This document shows positions 16,089 to 24,021 of a stretch of DNA of 29,333 nucleotides, piece after piece. Origin of the DNA: JBMNOI01 sp050942995 (GTDB lineage Bacteria > Chloroflexota > Anaerolineae > UBA1429); contig JBMNOI010000039.1 in NCBI GenBank assembly GCA_050942995.1, forward strand, positions 1 to 29,333, in the 5' to 3' direction. The notes under the pieces were generated by a model, which saw only the letters and a list, made by a program, of their open reading frames with translations, did not search any database and was not told where the DNA came from. The translations under genes and the position numbers were made by a program. The first letter of the stretch is position 1, and each line of letters begins with the position of its first letter.

Positions 16089-18053
16089 ATGTCGATAATC
16101 ACTGCTCGAGATCTGGCCAAATTCTACGGGGCACAGGATGTATTCTCCGGCATTAGTTTCGAGATTGCCCGGGGCGACCGCGTGGGGCTGGTCGGCCCCA
16201 ACGGCGCCGGTAAAACGACTCTTTTGCGCATCTTGCTCGGACTGGACGAGCCCACCGATGGCGTCGTCGAGCAGGCTCGCAATCTGCGCATGGCTTATTT
16301 GCCGCAAAAGGCCGAGTTCTCCAGCCGCCAAACAGTGTACGGCGAGATGCTTCATCTGTTCGATGACCTGAGGCGACAGCAGGCACAGTTGCTGGATCTG
16401 GCCGAGAGCCTGGCTACGGCGCAGGATGCCGAGGCCGCCATGGCGCGTTATGCCGAGGCCGAGCTGCGCTTTGAACTGGCCGGTGGATACGAGTACGAGA
16501 ACCGCATCGCTCAGGTGCTCAGCGGGTTGGGGTTCGATCGGAGCATGTACGAGTGGCCCATCTCGGTGCTCAGCGGCGGACAGGTGACCCGCGCGCTCCT
16601 GGCGCGGTTGTTGCTCCAGGAACCCGACCTGCTGGTGCTGGACGAGCCCACCAATTATCTCGACCTGGCGGCGCTGGAGTGGCTGGAGGGCTATTTGCAG
16701 TCGTGGTCGCACAGCCTGCTGGTGGTCTCGCATGACCGCTACTTTTTGGATCGAGTGGTTTCGCGGGTGTGGGATCTGAACCATGGTCGACTGGAGACCT
16801 ATCGCGGCAACTATTCGGCCTATGTCGTGCAACGTCAGGATCGGGCGTTGCGGCGACAGCGCGAGTATGAAGCGCAGCAAGAGCTCATCGCCCGCACAGA
16901 AGAGTTTGTGCGTCGCTACAAGGCCGGGCAACGCAGCCGTGAGGCCAGGGGGCGAGAGACGCGGTTGAACCGCATGGAGCGCATCGAGCGCCCCGAAGCC
17001 GAGCGGCGTTTACGGTTGCGGCTTTCGACGAGCTTGCGCTCCGGCGACAATGTGTTGCAAAGTGATGGGGCCCTGATCGGTTACGCTTCGCGGCCGGAGG
17101 CCGAGCTCGGCGTGGACGGGGCGAATGCCGACGCGACAGATGAACGCCATGTGCTGTTCTACACAGGCGAGTTTCTGATACGCCGGGGGCAGCGAGTGGC
17201 CCTTCTGGGGGCCAACGGGTCGGGGAAGACGACCTTTCTCAAAGCCGTCCTGGGCGAGATGGAACCGCTGGAGGGGCATATCCGCACAGGGGCCAGTGTG
17301 CGCATCGGCTATTTGCCGCAGAATCGGGACTGGCTCGATCCGTCGTACACGGTGCTGGAGCAGGTGATGGCAGAGAGCGATCTCTCGATCGCCGAGGCGC
17401 GTCACCTGCTGGGGCGATTCCTTTTCTCCGGTGACGACGTCTTTAAATCCATCGGCGCCCTCTCGGGTGGCGAGCTGGCGCGGGTGGCTCTGGCCATTCT
17501 GACCGTACGCGGCGCCAACCTGCTGGTGCTGGACGAGCCTACCACGCACCTGGACGTCGTCTCGCAAGAAGTATTGCAAGATGTCCTGAAGAACTTTGGC
17601 GGCACCATCCTCTTTGTCTCGCACGATCGTTACCTCATCGACGAACTGGCCACCGATGTGTGGTTTATCCGTGACGGTATGATGGAGCAGTTCGAGGGGA
17701 ACTATTCGGCCTATGCCGAGGCCCGGCAGCAGATGGCGGCGTCCGAGCCTGTCGAAGCCGAGAAGCAGACCTCTGTGGACGAGGAGCGTCGTCGGCGACG
17801 GCGAGAGCAATTGGCCGCCCGTCGACGTGCCGAGCGGCTCGAGACAGTCGAGCGCGAGATCGAGGCGCTGGAACAGCGCCTGGAAGAGATGGCGGCGCAT
17901 ATCGAAAGGGCCAGCGCGGCGCAGGACGCGGGACGCGTGCACGAACTGGGGCAGGAATACGATGAGCTGGAGCGCGCTCTAAGCGATTACATCGCCGAGT
18001 GGGAGCAACTGGCCGAGGAGGTCGCAGCGGTCGATGGGGTGGGCGATGGCTGA
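16089..18053 (+). CDS. ABC-F family ATPase (ribosome-associated type)
   Basis: This 654-residue protein has two ABC domains and no membrane segments. Domain 1 has Walker A GPNGAGKTT (36-44), signature LSGGQ and Walker B LLVLDEPTNYLD. The inter-domain linker is rich in Arg and Glu, as in P-site tRNA-interacting linkers. Domain 2 has GANGSGKTT, LSGGE and LLVLDEPTTHLD. A charged coiled-coil C-terminal region (about 560-650) resembles Uup/YdiF members. ABC-F proteins act on ribosomes, resolving stalls or giving antibiotic protection; which of these applies cannot be told. There is no obvious Shine-Dalgarno before the ATG. The last eight bases overlap coaE. Confidence 0.93.
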   Translation: MSIITARDLAKFYGAQDVFSGISFEIARGDRVGLVGPNGAGKTTLLRILLGLDEPTDGVVEQARNLRMAYLPQKAEFSSRQTVYGEMLHLFDDLRRQQAQLLDLAESLATAQDAEAAMARYAEAELRFELAGGYEYENRIAQVLSGLGFDRSMYEWPISVLSGGQVTRALLARLLLQEPDLLVLDEPTNYLDLAALEWLEGYLQSWSHSLLVVSHDRYFLDRVVSRVWDLNHGRLETYRGNYSAYVVQRQDRALRRQREYEAQQELIARTEEFVRRYKAGQRSREARGRETRLNRMERIERPEAERRLRLRLSTSLRSGDNVLQSDGALIGYASRPEAELGVDGANADATDERHVLFYTGEFLIRRGQRVALLGANGSGKTTFLKAVLGEMEPLEGHIRTGASVRIGYLPQNRDWLDPSYTVLEQVMAESDLSIAEARHLLGRFLFSGDDVFKSIGALSGGELARVALAILTVRGANLLVLDEPTTHLDVVSQEVLQDVLKNFGGTILFVSHDRYLIDELATDVWFIRDGMMEQFEGNYSAYAEARQQMAASEPVEAEKQTSVDEERRRRRREQLAARRRAERLETVEREIEALEQRLEEMAAHIERASAAQDAGRVHELGQEYDELERALSDYIAEWEQLAEEVAAVDGVGDG

Positions 18054-18699
18054 GTCGACGGGAAAGCCCTACGTCATCGGTTTGACGGGGAACATTGCGA
18101 CGGGCAAGAGCACGGTGGCGGCCATGCTGGAACGTCTGGGCGCGTGCGCCATCGACGCCGATCGGCTGGCTCATCGGGTCATGTGCGCCGGCACCCGGGT
18201 GAACGCCCTGATCGCCGAACGGTTCGGCGCGGATGTACTGACCCCGGATGGTGAGATCGACCGGCGTCGCCTGGGAGCGATCGTGTTTGCCGACCCCGTC
18301 GCCCTGCGCGACCTGGAGCGCATCGTACACCCGGCCGTGATCGACGAAACGTTGCGCTGCCTGCAGGCGTGCGACAGGCCGGTGGCGGTGATCGAGGCCA
18401 TCAAGCTGCTAGAGGCCGGGATGCAACGGTACTGCCGGGCGATCTGGGTGGTCACCAGTCCACGAGAGGTGCAGGTCGAGCGGCTGATGCGCACTCGTGG
18501 CTTGAGCGAGGCCGAGGCCAACCTGCGTATCGATGCCCAGCCACCGCAAGAGGAAAAAGTGGCGCGGGCCGATGTAGTGATTGAAAACACCTCCGATCTG
18601 GAGGGTACCTGGGTCCAGGTCGTGCGGGCCTGGAATGATATTCCGGATGCAGAGCCGGCGCCCATCGACGCCACGTGGGCGGACCGGCAGGAGGGATAG
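18046..18699 (+). CDS. coaE: Dephospho-CoA kinase
   Basis: This roughly 217-residue kinase performs the last step of coenzyme A synthesis (dephospho-CoA + ATP to CoA). The P-loop is GLTGNIATGKSTVA, the acceptor-binding DADRLAH motif follows, then VHPAVIDE, and the LMRTRGLSEAEANLRIDAQ lid region. The P-loop reads GNIATGKS rather than the usual GGIGSGKS. The ATG at 18046 has a G-rich GGGGTGGG before it; an in-frame ATG at 18034 would add four residues. It overlaps the ABC-F stop. Confidence 0.95.
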   Translation: MAESTGKPYVIGLTGNIATGKSTVAAMLERLGACAIDADRLAHRVMCAGTRVNALIAERFGADVLTPDGEIDRRRLGAIVFADPVALRDLERIVHPAVIDETLRCLQACDRPVAVIEAIKLLEAGMQRYCRAIWVVTSPREVQVERLMRTRGLSEAEANLRIDAQPPQEEKVARADVVIENTSDLEGTWVQVVRAWNDIPDAEPAPIDATWADRQEG

Positions 18700-18704
18700 T
18701 CGAG

Positions 18705-18899
18705 GTGCTGAGGGCACTGGGCGCATTTATAGAGCGTCACCCCCGGCTGGCCGCCTGGGTGGTGATGGCCTTGGGAATGGTGATTATGGCAGCCTGGCAG
18801 GCCAGCGGCAGGGGCCTGGAGCCGGGACAGATGGCGGCGCTGTTGGGGGCCAGCGTGGGGCTGGCCGGCGTATGCGCCTGGATCATCGGATGGGAGTGA
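18705..18899 (+). CDS. Small two-helix membrane protein
   Basis: A GTG at 18705, ten bases after a GGAGGG, starts a 64-residue protein with two hydrophobic segments (about 16-34 and 45-62) joined by a short polar loop, SGRGLEPGQ. It sits between coaE and glgA with close spacing and is likely co-translated with them. I do not recognise a family; codon use and position support a real gene. An ATG at 18675 in the same frame would overlap coaE and is less likely. Confidence 0.6.
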   Translation: MLRALGAFIERHPRLAAWVVMALGMVIMAAWQASGRGLEPGQMAALLGASVGLAGVCAWIIGWE

Positions 18900-18930
18900 T
18901 GCGACCGGAAACGGTGCGAAAGGCGGCAGC

Positions 18931-20439
18931 ATGACGGAGCAGGATGTGTCTGGCAGACCGCTGCGGATTCTGATCATGGCGGCCGAGATGGTGCCCTATG
19001 TCAAGACGGGCCAGGTGGCCGATGTCATCGCGTCCCTCGCCGCGGCGCTCCGGCGCCTGGGCCATGATGCGCGCGTGGCCCTTCCGCGATACAGCCATAT
19101 CGACATCGAGCGAGCGGGGCTGCGGCGGATTATCGAGGGATTGCAGGTGCCGATGGACCCTCGCGCCCTGCACGGAGATGTCTATATCGGGACGGCGCCA
19201 TCGGGCGTGCCGGTTTACTTTATCGACAACCCGCGCTATTTTGGACAGGAGAGCTTGAGCACCTACATCGAGGATGCCGAGCCCTTTGTCTTTTACTGCC
19301 GTGCCACCACCGAGATGCTCAAACGCCCCGAGATCGACTGGCAGCCCGATCTGGTCCACTGTCATGATTGGCAGACGGCTCTGGTGCCCAACTGGCTGGC
19401 GACGATCTATGGCGATGACCCGAGCCTGGAACAGGTGGCCTCTGTGTTCACCATCCATCGCCTGTCTCATCAGGGGATATTCGGCTATCGTGTGCTGGAG
19501 GCGGCCGGTCTGGAGGAGTACGGGTATCTGACCCACGCCGCCATCAGCGATCTGGATGAGATGGTGGACTTGCTGGCCAGAGGCATATACTACGCCGATG
19601 CCATCACCACCGTGAGCGAGACTTATGCCCGCGAGATTCAAACGCCCGAATATGGCGAGCGGCTGGACCCGTTGCTGCGAGATCTCAGCGGGCGGTTGTT
19701 CGGCATTCTGAACGGCATCGACGACGAGGCGTATAATCCGGCGGACGACGGGCGGATCACCGCCCGCTTTGACGCGGATTCGCTGGAGGCGCGGGCGGCG
19801 AACAAAACCGCCCTGCAACGTATGCTGGGGCTGGCGGTGGCCCCCGATGCCCCACTCATCGGCATGGTCTCGCGGCTGACCGATATCAAAGGGTTCGACC
19901 TGTTGACCGATATGCTGGATGTCGCCATGGAGAACCTGAATATCCAGTTGGCCATCCTGGGGGTGGGCGATCCGCGCTATCATGAACTGCTCGGCGACTA
20001 TGCCCGTCGCTATCCCGGCCGCATCGGCCTGCAACTGACCTTTAACGATGCGATCGAGCGACACATCTATGCCGGCAGCGACATGTTTCTCATGCCCTCG
20101 CGGGTCGAGCCCTGTGGCCTGGGGCATATGCTGGCCATGCGTTATGGCAGTGTACCCATTGTGCACGCGACGGGCGGCCTGGCCGATACGGTGACCGATT
20201 TCGATCCGACCGGTGGGACGGGGCACGGCTTTTCTTTTGTGCGATACGACGCCATGGCGCTCTACACCACTCTGGTACGCGCCGTCGAAGCCTACCGGTA
20301 CCGATCGGCGTGGCAGGAGCTACAGCGTCGATGCATGAGCCGGGATTTCTCCTGGGGCACATCCGCGGCAAAATATGTCGAGGTCTATCGCTGGGCGCTG
20401 GACCGGCACCTGCATCACGAGAGACCGTCATTCGAGTAA
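18931..20439 (+). CDS. glgA: Glycogen/starch synthase-like glycosyltransferase (GT5)
   Basis: This 502-residue protein has the two Rossmann domains of GlgA, which adds glucose from ADP-glucose to alpha-1,4-glucan. It keeps the Lys of the first motif (K25), HCHDWQTALVPNWL, the Arg/Lys pair in SRLTDIKGFDLL and the catalytic Glu in VEPCGL, followed by TGGLADTV. Differences from the usual family pattern are visible: KTGGLADV is KTGQVADV, TIHNLAYQG is TIHRLSHQG, and GLTQLYALRYG is GLGHMLAMRYG. It may therefore be a divergent GT5 with a changed donor or acceptor. Only a weak GGCGG ribosome binding site is seen. It is the last gene of the ABC-F/coaE run. Confidence 0.85.
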   Translation: MTEQDVSGRPLRILIMAAEMVPYVKTGQVADVIASLAAALRRLGHDARVALPRYSHIDIERAGLRRIIEGLQVPMDPRALHGDVYIGTAPSGVPVYFIDNPRYFGQESLSTYIEDAEPFVFYCRATTEMLKRPEIDWQPDLVHCHDWQTALVPNWLATIYGDDPSLEQVASVFTIHRLSHQGIFGYRVLEAAGLEEYGYLTHAAISDLDEMVDLLARGIYYADAITTVSETYAREIQTPEYGERLDPLLRDLSGRLFGILNGIDDEAYNPADDGRITARFDADSLEARAANKTALQRMLGLAVAPDAPLIGMVSRLTDIKGFDLLTDMLDVAMENLNIQLAILGVGDPRYHELLGDYARRYPGRIGLQLTFNDAIERHIYAGSDMFLMPSRVEPCGLGHMLAMRYGSVPIVHATGGLADTVTDFDPTGGTGHGFSFVRYDAMALYTTLVRAVEAYRYRSAWQELQRRCMSRDFSWGTSAAKYVEVYRWALDRHLHHERPSFE

Positions 20440-20574
20440 GCGTCGAGTCGTATAACGTGACATGGCTCGGCCGATCGACTGAACAGTTGCCGCAGCACAT
20501 CCTGTTCGCCGGACGACCCGCTCCGCCGCGCCCGAGCGCAGAGTTCATTAGCCTGACGGGGGCAAAAAGGCCTT

Positions 20575-21538
20575 ATGGCCAAACCGACCGTTTTACAGTT
20601 CATCGTACTTGTAACGCTATTATCGTCAGGAATTTTGATGCTGGGCCGGATGCGCGGCCGGCTCTTTGACTGTGGCGTCGGGTGGGGCGGTGTCGACGGA
20701 TGGCCCGGCTGCGTCATCCTCACCCCCTCCGATCCCCTCTCTTCCGTCACCTACGGCCATCTCATCGCCCACACCGCTGCCGACTCCCACACGGCTCCCG
20801 CCCCTGGTGGCGATCGACGCAGGGCACGGTGGCGTCGATCTGGGAGCTCCTGTGCTGAATGCTCGTGGTGAGGTGATCATATCCGAGGCCGAGATCAACC
20901 TGGCGCTGACTCTGCGATTGCGCGACCTGCTGGATGCCCGCGGGTACCGCGTGGTACTCACCCGTGACGATGACCGGGCGGTGAATGAGGCGGGGGAGGA
21001 TGCGAACGGAGACGGACGGGTAACCCATCTGGATGAGCTGCAGGCGCGCATCGACCTGGTAAACGAGGCCGGCGCCGATCTGTTTCTATCCATACATCAG
21101 AACGCCTATCTTCGGCGCAATGGGCGACCGGACCCCTCTGTGGGCGGTACGGTGACGCTCTACTGCGCCCATCGTTCGTTCAGTGACCTGAACCTGCGCT
21201 TTGCCGAGGCGGTGCAGGGGGCGCTGGTCGAGGCGTTCAATGAACTGGGGCATGACGTGCACGATCGTGGAGTGCAGGAGGATCTATCTCTGGTGAGCTA
21301 TGGCGGCATCAGCTCCGACTATCATCTTGTGTTGCTGGGGCCGCAGGGCGATCGAATTGTGCGGCCCAGCGAGATGCCCGCCGTACTGAGCGAGACGCTC
21401 TTTGTCACGCATATGGGAGAAGTCGAACTGGCGCAGGACCCTGCCGTGCTGGATCGTCTGGCGCGGGCCTATGCGGATGCAGTGGATGCCTATTTTGCGG
21501 GAACGACCGGGCCGTCGACGGCCGGCCTGACGGACTAG
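20575..21538 (+). pseudogene. N-acetylmuramoyl-L-alanine amidase lipoprotein, frameshifted at the lipobox
   Basis: From the ATG at 20575 (AAAAAGG upstream) the frame encodes a signal peptide, MAKPTVLQFIVLVTLLSSG. The amidase lies one frame over and stays open from 20639 to 21538. Dropping one G from the GGG at 20643-20645 joins the two into a perfect lipobox, LMLAGCAAG. A Ser/Thr/Pro linker and an Amidase_3 domain follow, with the zinc ligands in IDAGHGG, the Glu of SEAEINLAL, SIHQNAY and the catalytic Glu of LSETLF. Amidase_3 enzymes cut the amide between MurNAc and L-Ala in peptidoglycan. As written, only an internal TTG (20666) could start a leaderless cytosolic form. Either a true frameshift or a sequencing error. 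Confidence 0.85.
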
Positions 21539-21634
21539 GCGTGCTTGAAAACCGGGTTGCCGCCCGTGGAAAGACCGCACCCGGTACGCCGGGGGAGCCT
21601 GAATGGTATGTAGACCATCCGGCTTTAAGCACGT
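21539..21634. other. Three-helix structured element between converging genes
   Basis: Three nested helices are visible. Closing helix: CGTGCTT (21540-21546) / AAGCACG (21627-21633). Helix A: ACCGGGT (21551-21557) / ACCCGGT (21579-21585). Helix B: GCCGG (21588-21592) / CCGGC (21619-21623), with inner ATGGT / ACCAT (21603-21607, 21614-21618). It begins right after the amidase stop and ends 24 bases before the dtd stop. There is no U-tract on either strand, so it is not a plain terminator. No family recognised. Confidence 0.45.
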
Positions 21635-21657
21635 CCCGGGTGCGTCGCCCCCGCCGC

Positions 21658-22128
21658 TCAGGCCCTGGGATTGCCCCGCCGTGATACATCGGTATCGAGC
21701 ATGAGGGTAACCGGGCCATGATTGTGGATTTCGACCATCATCATGGCGCCGAACCGGCCGGTATCCACGCGGCGCACGCCCTGCTCTTGCAAGAGCGCAC
21801 AGAATCGCTCGACCAGTGGCTCGGCGATCTCGGGTGCAGCGGCCTGAGAAAAGCTGGGCCTCCGGCCACGGCGGGCGTTACCGTACAGGGTGAACTGTGA
21901 GACCACCAGCGCCTCGCCCTCTGTATCCAGCAGCGAGCGATTAAAACGACCCTCATCATCCTCAAAGATGCGCAGGTGGGCGATCTTTTGAGCCAGCCAG
22001 GCGGCATCGTCCTCCGTATCCTCCTGACGCACACCCAGCAAGATGACCAGGCCGGGGCCGATCTCGCCGATGCGCTCATCATTTACGGTGACGGAACCTT
22101 TTGTGACACGCTGAATCAGGGCTCTCAT
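21658..22128 (-). CDS. dtd: D-aminoacyl-tRNA deacylase
   Basis: This 156-residue enzyme removes D-amino acids (and glycine from mischarged tRNA-Ala) in the cytosol. It starts with MRALIQRVTKGSV and has the active-site SQFTLYGNARRGRRPSFSQAA and the Gly-cisPro motif in NHGPVTLMLDT. Length and order are standard, with a slightly longer C-terminal tail. AAGGAG lies four bases before the ATG. It is transcribed alone and converges with the amidase gene. Confidence 0.96.
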   Translation of the reverse strand: MRALIQRVTKGSVTVNDERIGEIGPGLVILLGVRQEDTEDDAAWLAQKIAHLRIFEDDEGRFNRSLLDTEGEALVVSQFTLYGNARRGRRPSFSQAAAPEIAEPLVERFCALLQEQGVRRVDTGRFGAMMMVEIHNHGPVTLMLDTDVSRRGNPRA

Positions 22129-22286
22129 AGCACTCCTTCAGTGGGGTAGATCGGTGTTCGACAAGTGATCGGCGAAATGGCAACGTGAACCGGACGGTAT
22201 TGAAGGGATATCGCCCCCACTCATCACATCCTTCCCAGACCCTGCGAAAATCGCCGGATAACGGCGCGGTCCGCAGACTTTTCCTC

Positions 22287-22315
22287 TTGCGACCCGAGAC
22301 GTAATCTGGTATAGT
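22287..22315 (+). promoter_or_regulatory. Promoter of the small alpha/beta-barrel-like gene
   Basis: TTGCGA (22287-22292) and TATAGT (22310-22315) are separated by 17 bases, with a start expected near 22322 and a leader of only about 22 nt. Confidence 0.6.
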
Positions 22316-22343
22316 GTAAATACCACGCAGAGGGGTGGTGGTA

Positions 22344-22643
22344 ATGGTTAAACTGATCATGACGTGGAATATCCGGGAAGGCAAAGAGACCGAGTACCTG
22401 GAGTTTCTGACCAGGGACTTTACGCGGTCCATCATGAATATGGGTATCCAGCCCACGGATGCCTGGTACGCCGTGTGGGGGCAGGGCCCTCAGGTGCTGG
22501 CCGGCGGTGTTGCCGATGACCTGGATGCGATGAAACAGGCGTTGAACAGCGACGAGTGGAAAGAGTTTATCGAAAAGCTTCAAGAGCTCGTCGTTGAGTT
22601 CAAATACAAAGTCGTCGAGTACGCCGGAGGATTTCAGATCTAG
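22344..22643 (+). CDS. Small conserved-type protein, possible dimeric alpha/beta barrel
   Basis: The protein has 99 residues and no signal peptide. The N terminus VKLIMTWNIREGKETEYLEFL and the later EWKEFIEKLQELVVEFKYKVVEYAGGF give the beta-alpha-beta-beta pattern of antibiotic monooxygenase/NIPSNAP-like dimeric barrels, but no family is firmly recognised and no catalytic residue is apparent. GAGGGG lies eight bases before the ATG at 22344; in-frame GTGs at 22335 and 22338 are less well placed. It has its own promoter and a very strong terminator, so it is a single-gene transcript. Confidence 0.75.
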   Translation: MVKLIMTWNIREGKETEYLEFLTRDFTRSIMNMGIQPTDAWYAVWGQGPQVLAGGVADDLDAMKQALNSDEWKEFIEKLQELVVEFKYKVVEYAGGFQI

Positions 22644-22662
22644 CACGACCGGCCGATTATGG

Positions 22663-22706
22663 ACGGACCGAGCGCTGTATTACAGCGCTCGGTCCGTTGT
22701 TTTTTC
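22663..22706 (+). terminator. Strong intrinsic terminator
   Basis: A sixteen-base-pair perfect stem (22663-22678 with 22682-22697) has a three-base loop and is followed by TGTTTTTT. It ends the small-gene transcript. Confidence 0.95.
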
Positions 22707-22736
22707 TCCAGTTTATCGCGGCAACGGCCGCCGGCG

Positions 22737-23012
22737 CTAGTCGGATGATTCTGACTTGGCCGGTGCCGATTTGCTTTCAGACGCTTCACCCTTGGACTCG
22801 TTGCGCTCTGACTTGGGCATGAGCGACGAGGTGTCGCTGCGATTATCGGTGACGTAGAATCCCGAACCCTTGAAGATGATCCCTACCGGCTGAATGACGC
22901 GGCGTACGAACCCCTCGCACTCTGGGCAGGTCGTGAGCGGGTCCTCAGAAAAGTGCTGGAAGCGATCGAACTGGATGCCACACTCTTCGCATTTGTATCT
23001 GTAGGTCGGCAT
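22737..23012 (-). CDS. FmdB-family zinc ribbon protein
   Basis: This 91-residue protein begins with MPTYRYKCEECGIQFDRFQ and has two Cys pairs, CEEC (8-11) and CPEC (29-32), forming a rubredoxin-like zinc ribbon of the FmdB family. The segment KGSGFYVTD is also typical. The tail is low-complexity and rich in Ser, Lys and Glu. Family members are predicted regulators or small zinc-binding proteins; no function is established. AGGAGGT precedes the ATG. It is transcribed from its own promoter on the minus strand. Confidence 0.9.
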   Translation of the reverse strand: MPTYRYKCEECGIQFDRFQHFSEDPLTTCPECEGFVRRVIQPVGIIFKGSGFYVTDNRSDTSSLMPKSERNESKGEASESKSAPAKSESSD

Positions 23013-23106
23013 TGTTGGGGATACCTCCTCACTTACAATATTGCGGGTGAATGGCAGTGAGCCGTTTGTCCCATCCAGAGTGATGATTATTTACACCCAA
23101 GGCCGG

Positions 23107-23135
23107 ATTATAATCCAAACCACAGGTTGAAGCAA
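23107..23135 (-). promoter_or_regulatory. Possible promoter of the fmdB-like gene
   Basis: On the minus strand, TTGCTT (23135-23130) and TATAAT (23112-23107) are separated by 17 bases. The -10 lies inside a 12-base palindrome, GGATTATAATCC (23105-23116), which could be an operator. Confidence 0.5.
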
Positions 23136-23158
23136 ATGTAAATGCCACCTCCGGCGGC
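23134..23158 (-). terminator. Possible weak terminator after rsmA
   Basis: On the minus strand, GCCGCC (23158-23153) and GGTGGC (23149-23144) pair with a three-base loop, followed by ATTTACATTT. It lies nine bases after the rsmA stop. Confidence 0.35.
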
Positions 23159-23166
23159 GCATTTGT

Positions 23167-24012
23167 CTAAAGGGGCAGGGCACGCGACAGGCGCATCCAT
23201 TCCTCGATGCTCAGCGTCTGAGGGCGGCGATCCGGCGCGATTTCGGCGGCAGACAGGCTGGCCAGCACCTCTTCGCGCGAGAGATGCAGGCCATGAGTGA
23301 GGCTATTATGAAGCTGCTTTCGTTTTTGCGCAAACCCGGCGTTCACCACACGGAAAAAGCGCCCGCGCTCGTCTTCGGGCACCATGGCCTGAGGATAGAC
23401 GGCGATATCGAGTACGGCCGAGTCGACTTTGGGCCGGGGGTAAAAGGCACCGGCGGGCACACGCAGTGCGATGCGAGGCCTGCCGTATACCTGCACGCTC
23501 ACCGCCAGCAGGCTCATCTGTCCGGGCTGCTCGACGATGCGCCGGGCGACCTCGCGCTGTACCATGAGCACCATGCGCGTGGGCCGTGCCCGAGCCTCCA
23601 GCATGTGGCGCAACACGGCCGAGGTGATATAGTAGGGCAGATTGGCCACCACCTTGTAGGGAGGCGGCATCTCGTCGGAACCACGACCTGTTGCGGCCAG
23701 CAGCGCGTCGACCGGGTCCGTCTCCAGGATGTCGGCCTCGATGATATGGACATTATCGCGCCCGGCCAGCGTGTCTTGCAACACGGCCACCATGCGACGG
23801 TCCAGCTCGACCGCCACCACCTGCGCGGCGCGATCGGCCAGCAGGCCGGTGAGCAGCCCAACACCCGGCCCCACCTCCAGCACCACATCATCGGCCCTCA
23901 CGTCACCGATCGCGACGATACGCTCCAGAGTATGCGTGTCCGTGATGAAATTCTGTCCCAATCCTTTCGACGGACGGATCTGGTGGCGACGGAGGATCTC
24001 GTGGACGTCCAT
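23167..24012 (-). CDS. rsmA: 16S rRNA (adenine1518-N6/adenine1519-N6)-dimethyltransferase
   Basis: This 281-residue KsgA/RsmA methyltransferase dimethylates two adjacent adenines near the 3' end of 16S rRNA during small-subunit assembly. It has GLGQNF (17-22), SAM-binding motif I EVGPGVGLLT, the acidic VAVELDRRM and the catalytic NLPYYITS. The C-terminal PRPKVDSAVLDI and NAGFAQKRKQLHNSL are family-typical. It follows the G5/3D gene by nine bases with only a weak ribosome binding site, so it depends on that operon. Confidence 0.97.
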   Translation of the reverse strand: MDVHEILRRHQIRPSKGLGQNFITDTHTLERIVAIGDVRADDVVLEVGPGVGLLTGLLADRAAQVVAVELDRRMVAVLQDTLAGRDNVHIIEADILETDPVDALLAATGRGSDEMPPPYKVVANLPYYITSAVLRHMLEARARPTRMVLMVQREVARRIVEQPGQMSLLAVSVQVYGRPRIALRVPAGAFYPRPKVDSAVLDIAVYPQAMVPEDERGRFFRVVNAGFAQKRKQLHNSLTHGLHLSREEVLASLSAAEIAPDRRPQTLSIEEWMRLSRALPL

Positions 24013-24021
24013 GGTGGCGAT

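Noticed and set aside
18883..20226. 447-codon minus-strand open frame opposite glgA
   Set aside because: It is an antisense shadow of a clear GT5 gene, with no domain resemblance.
21540..21633. Possible long-variable-arm tRNA, because of a seven-pair closing helix and 94-nt size
   Set aside because: There is no T-arm consensus next to the 3' strand, no anticodon arm and no CCA or discriminator pattern on either strand.
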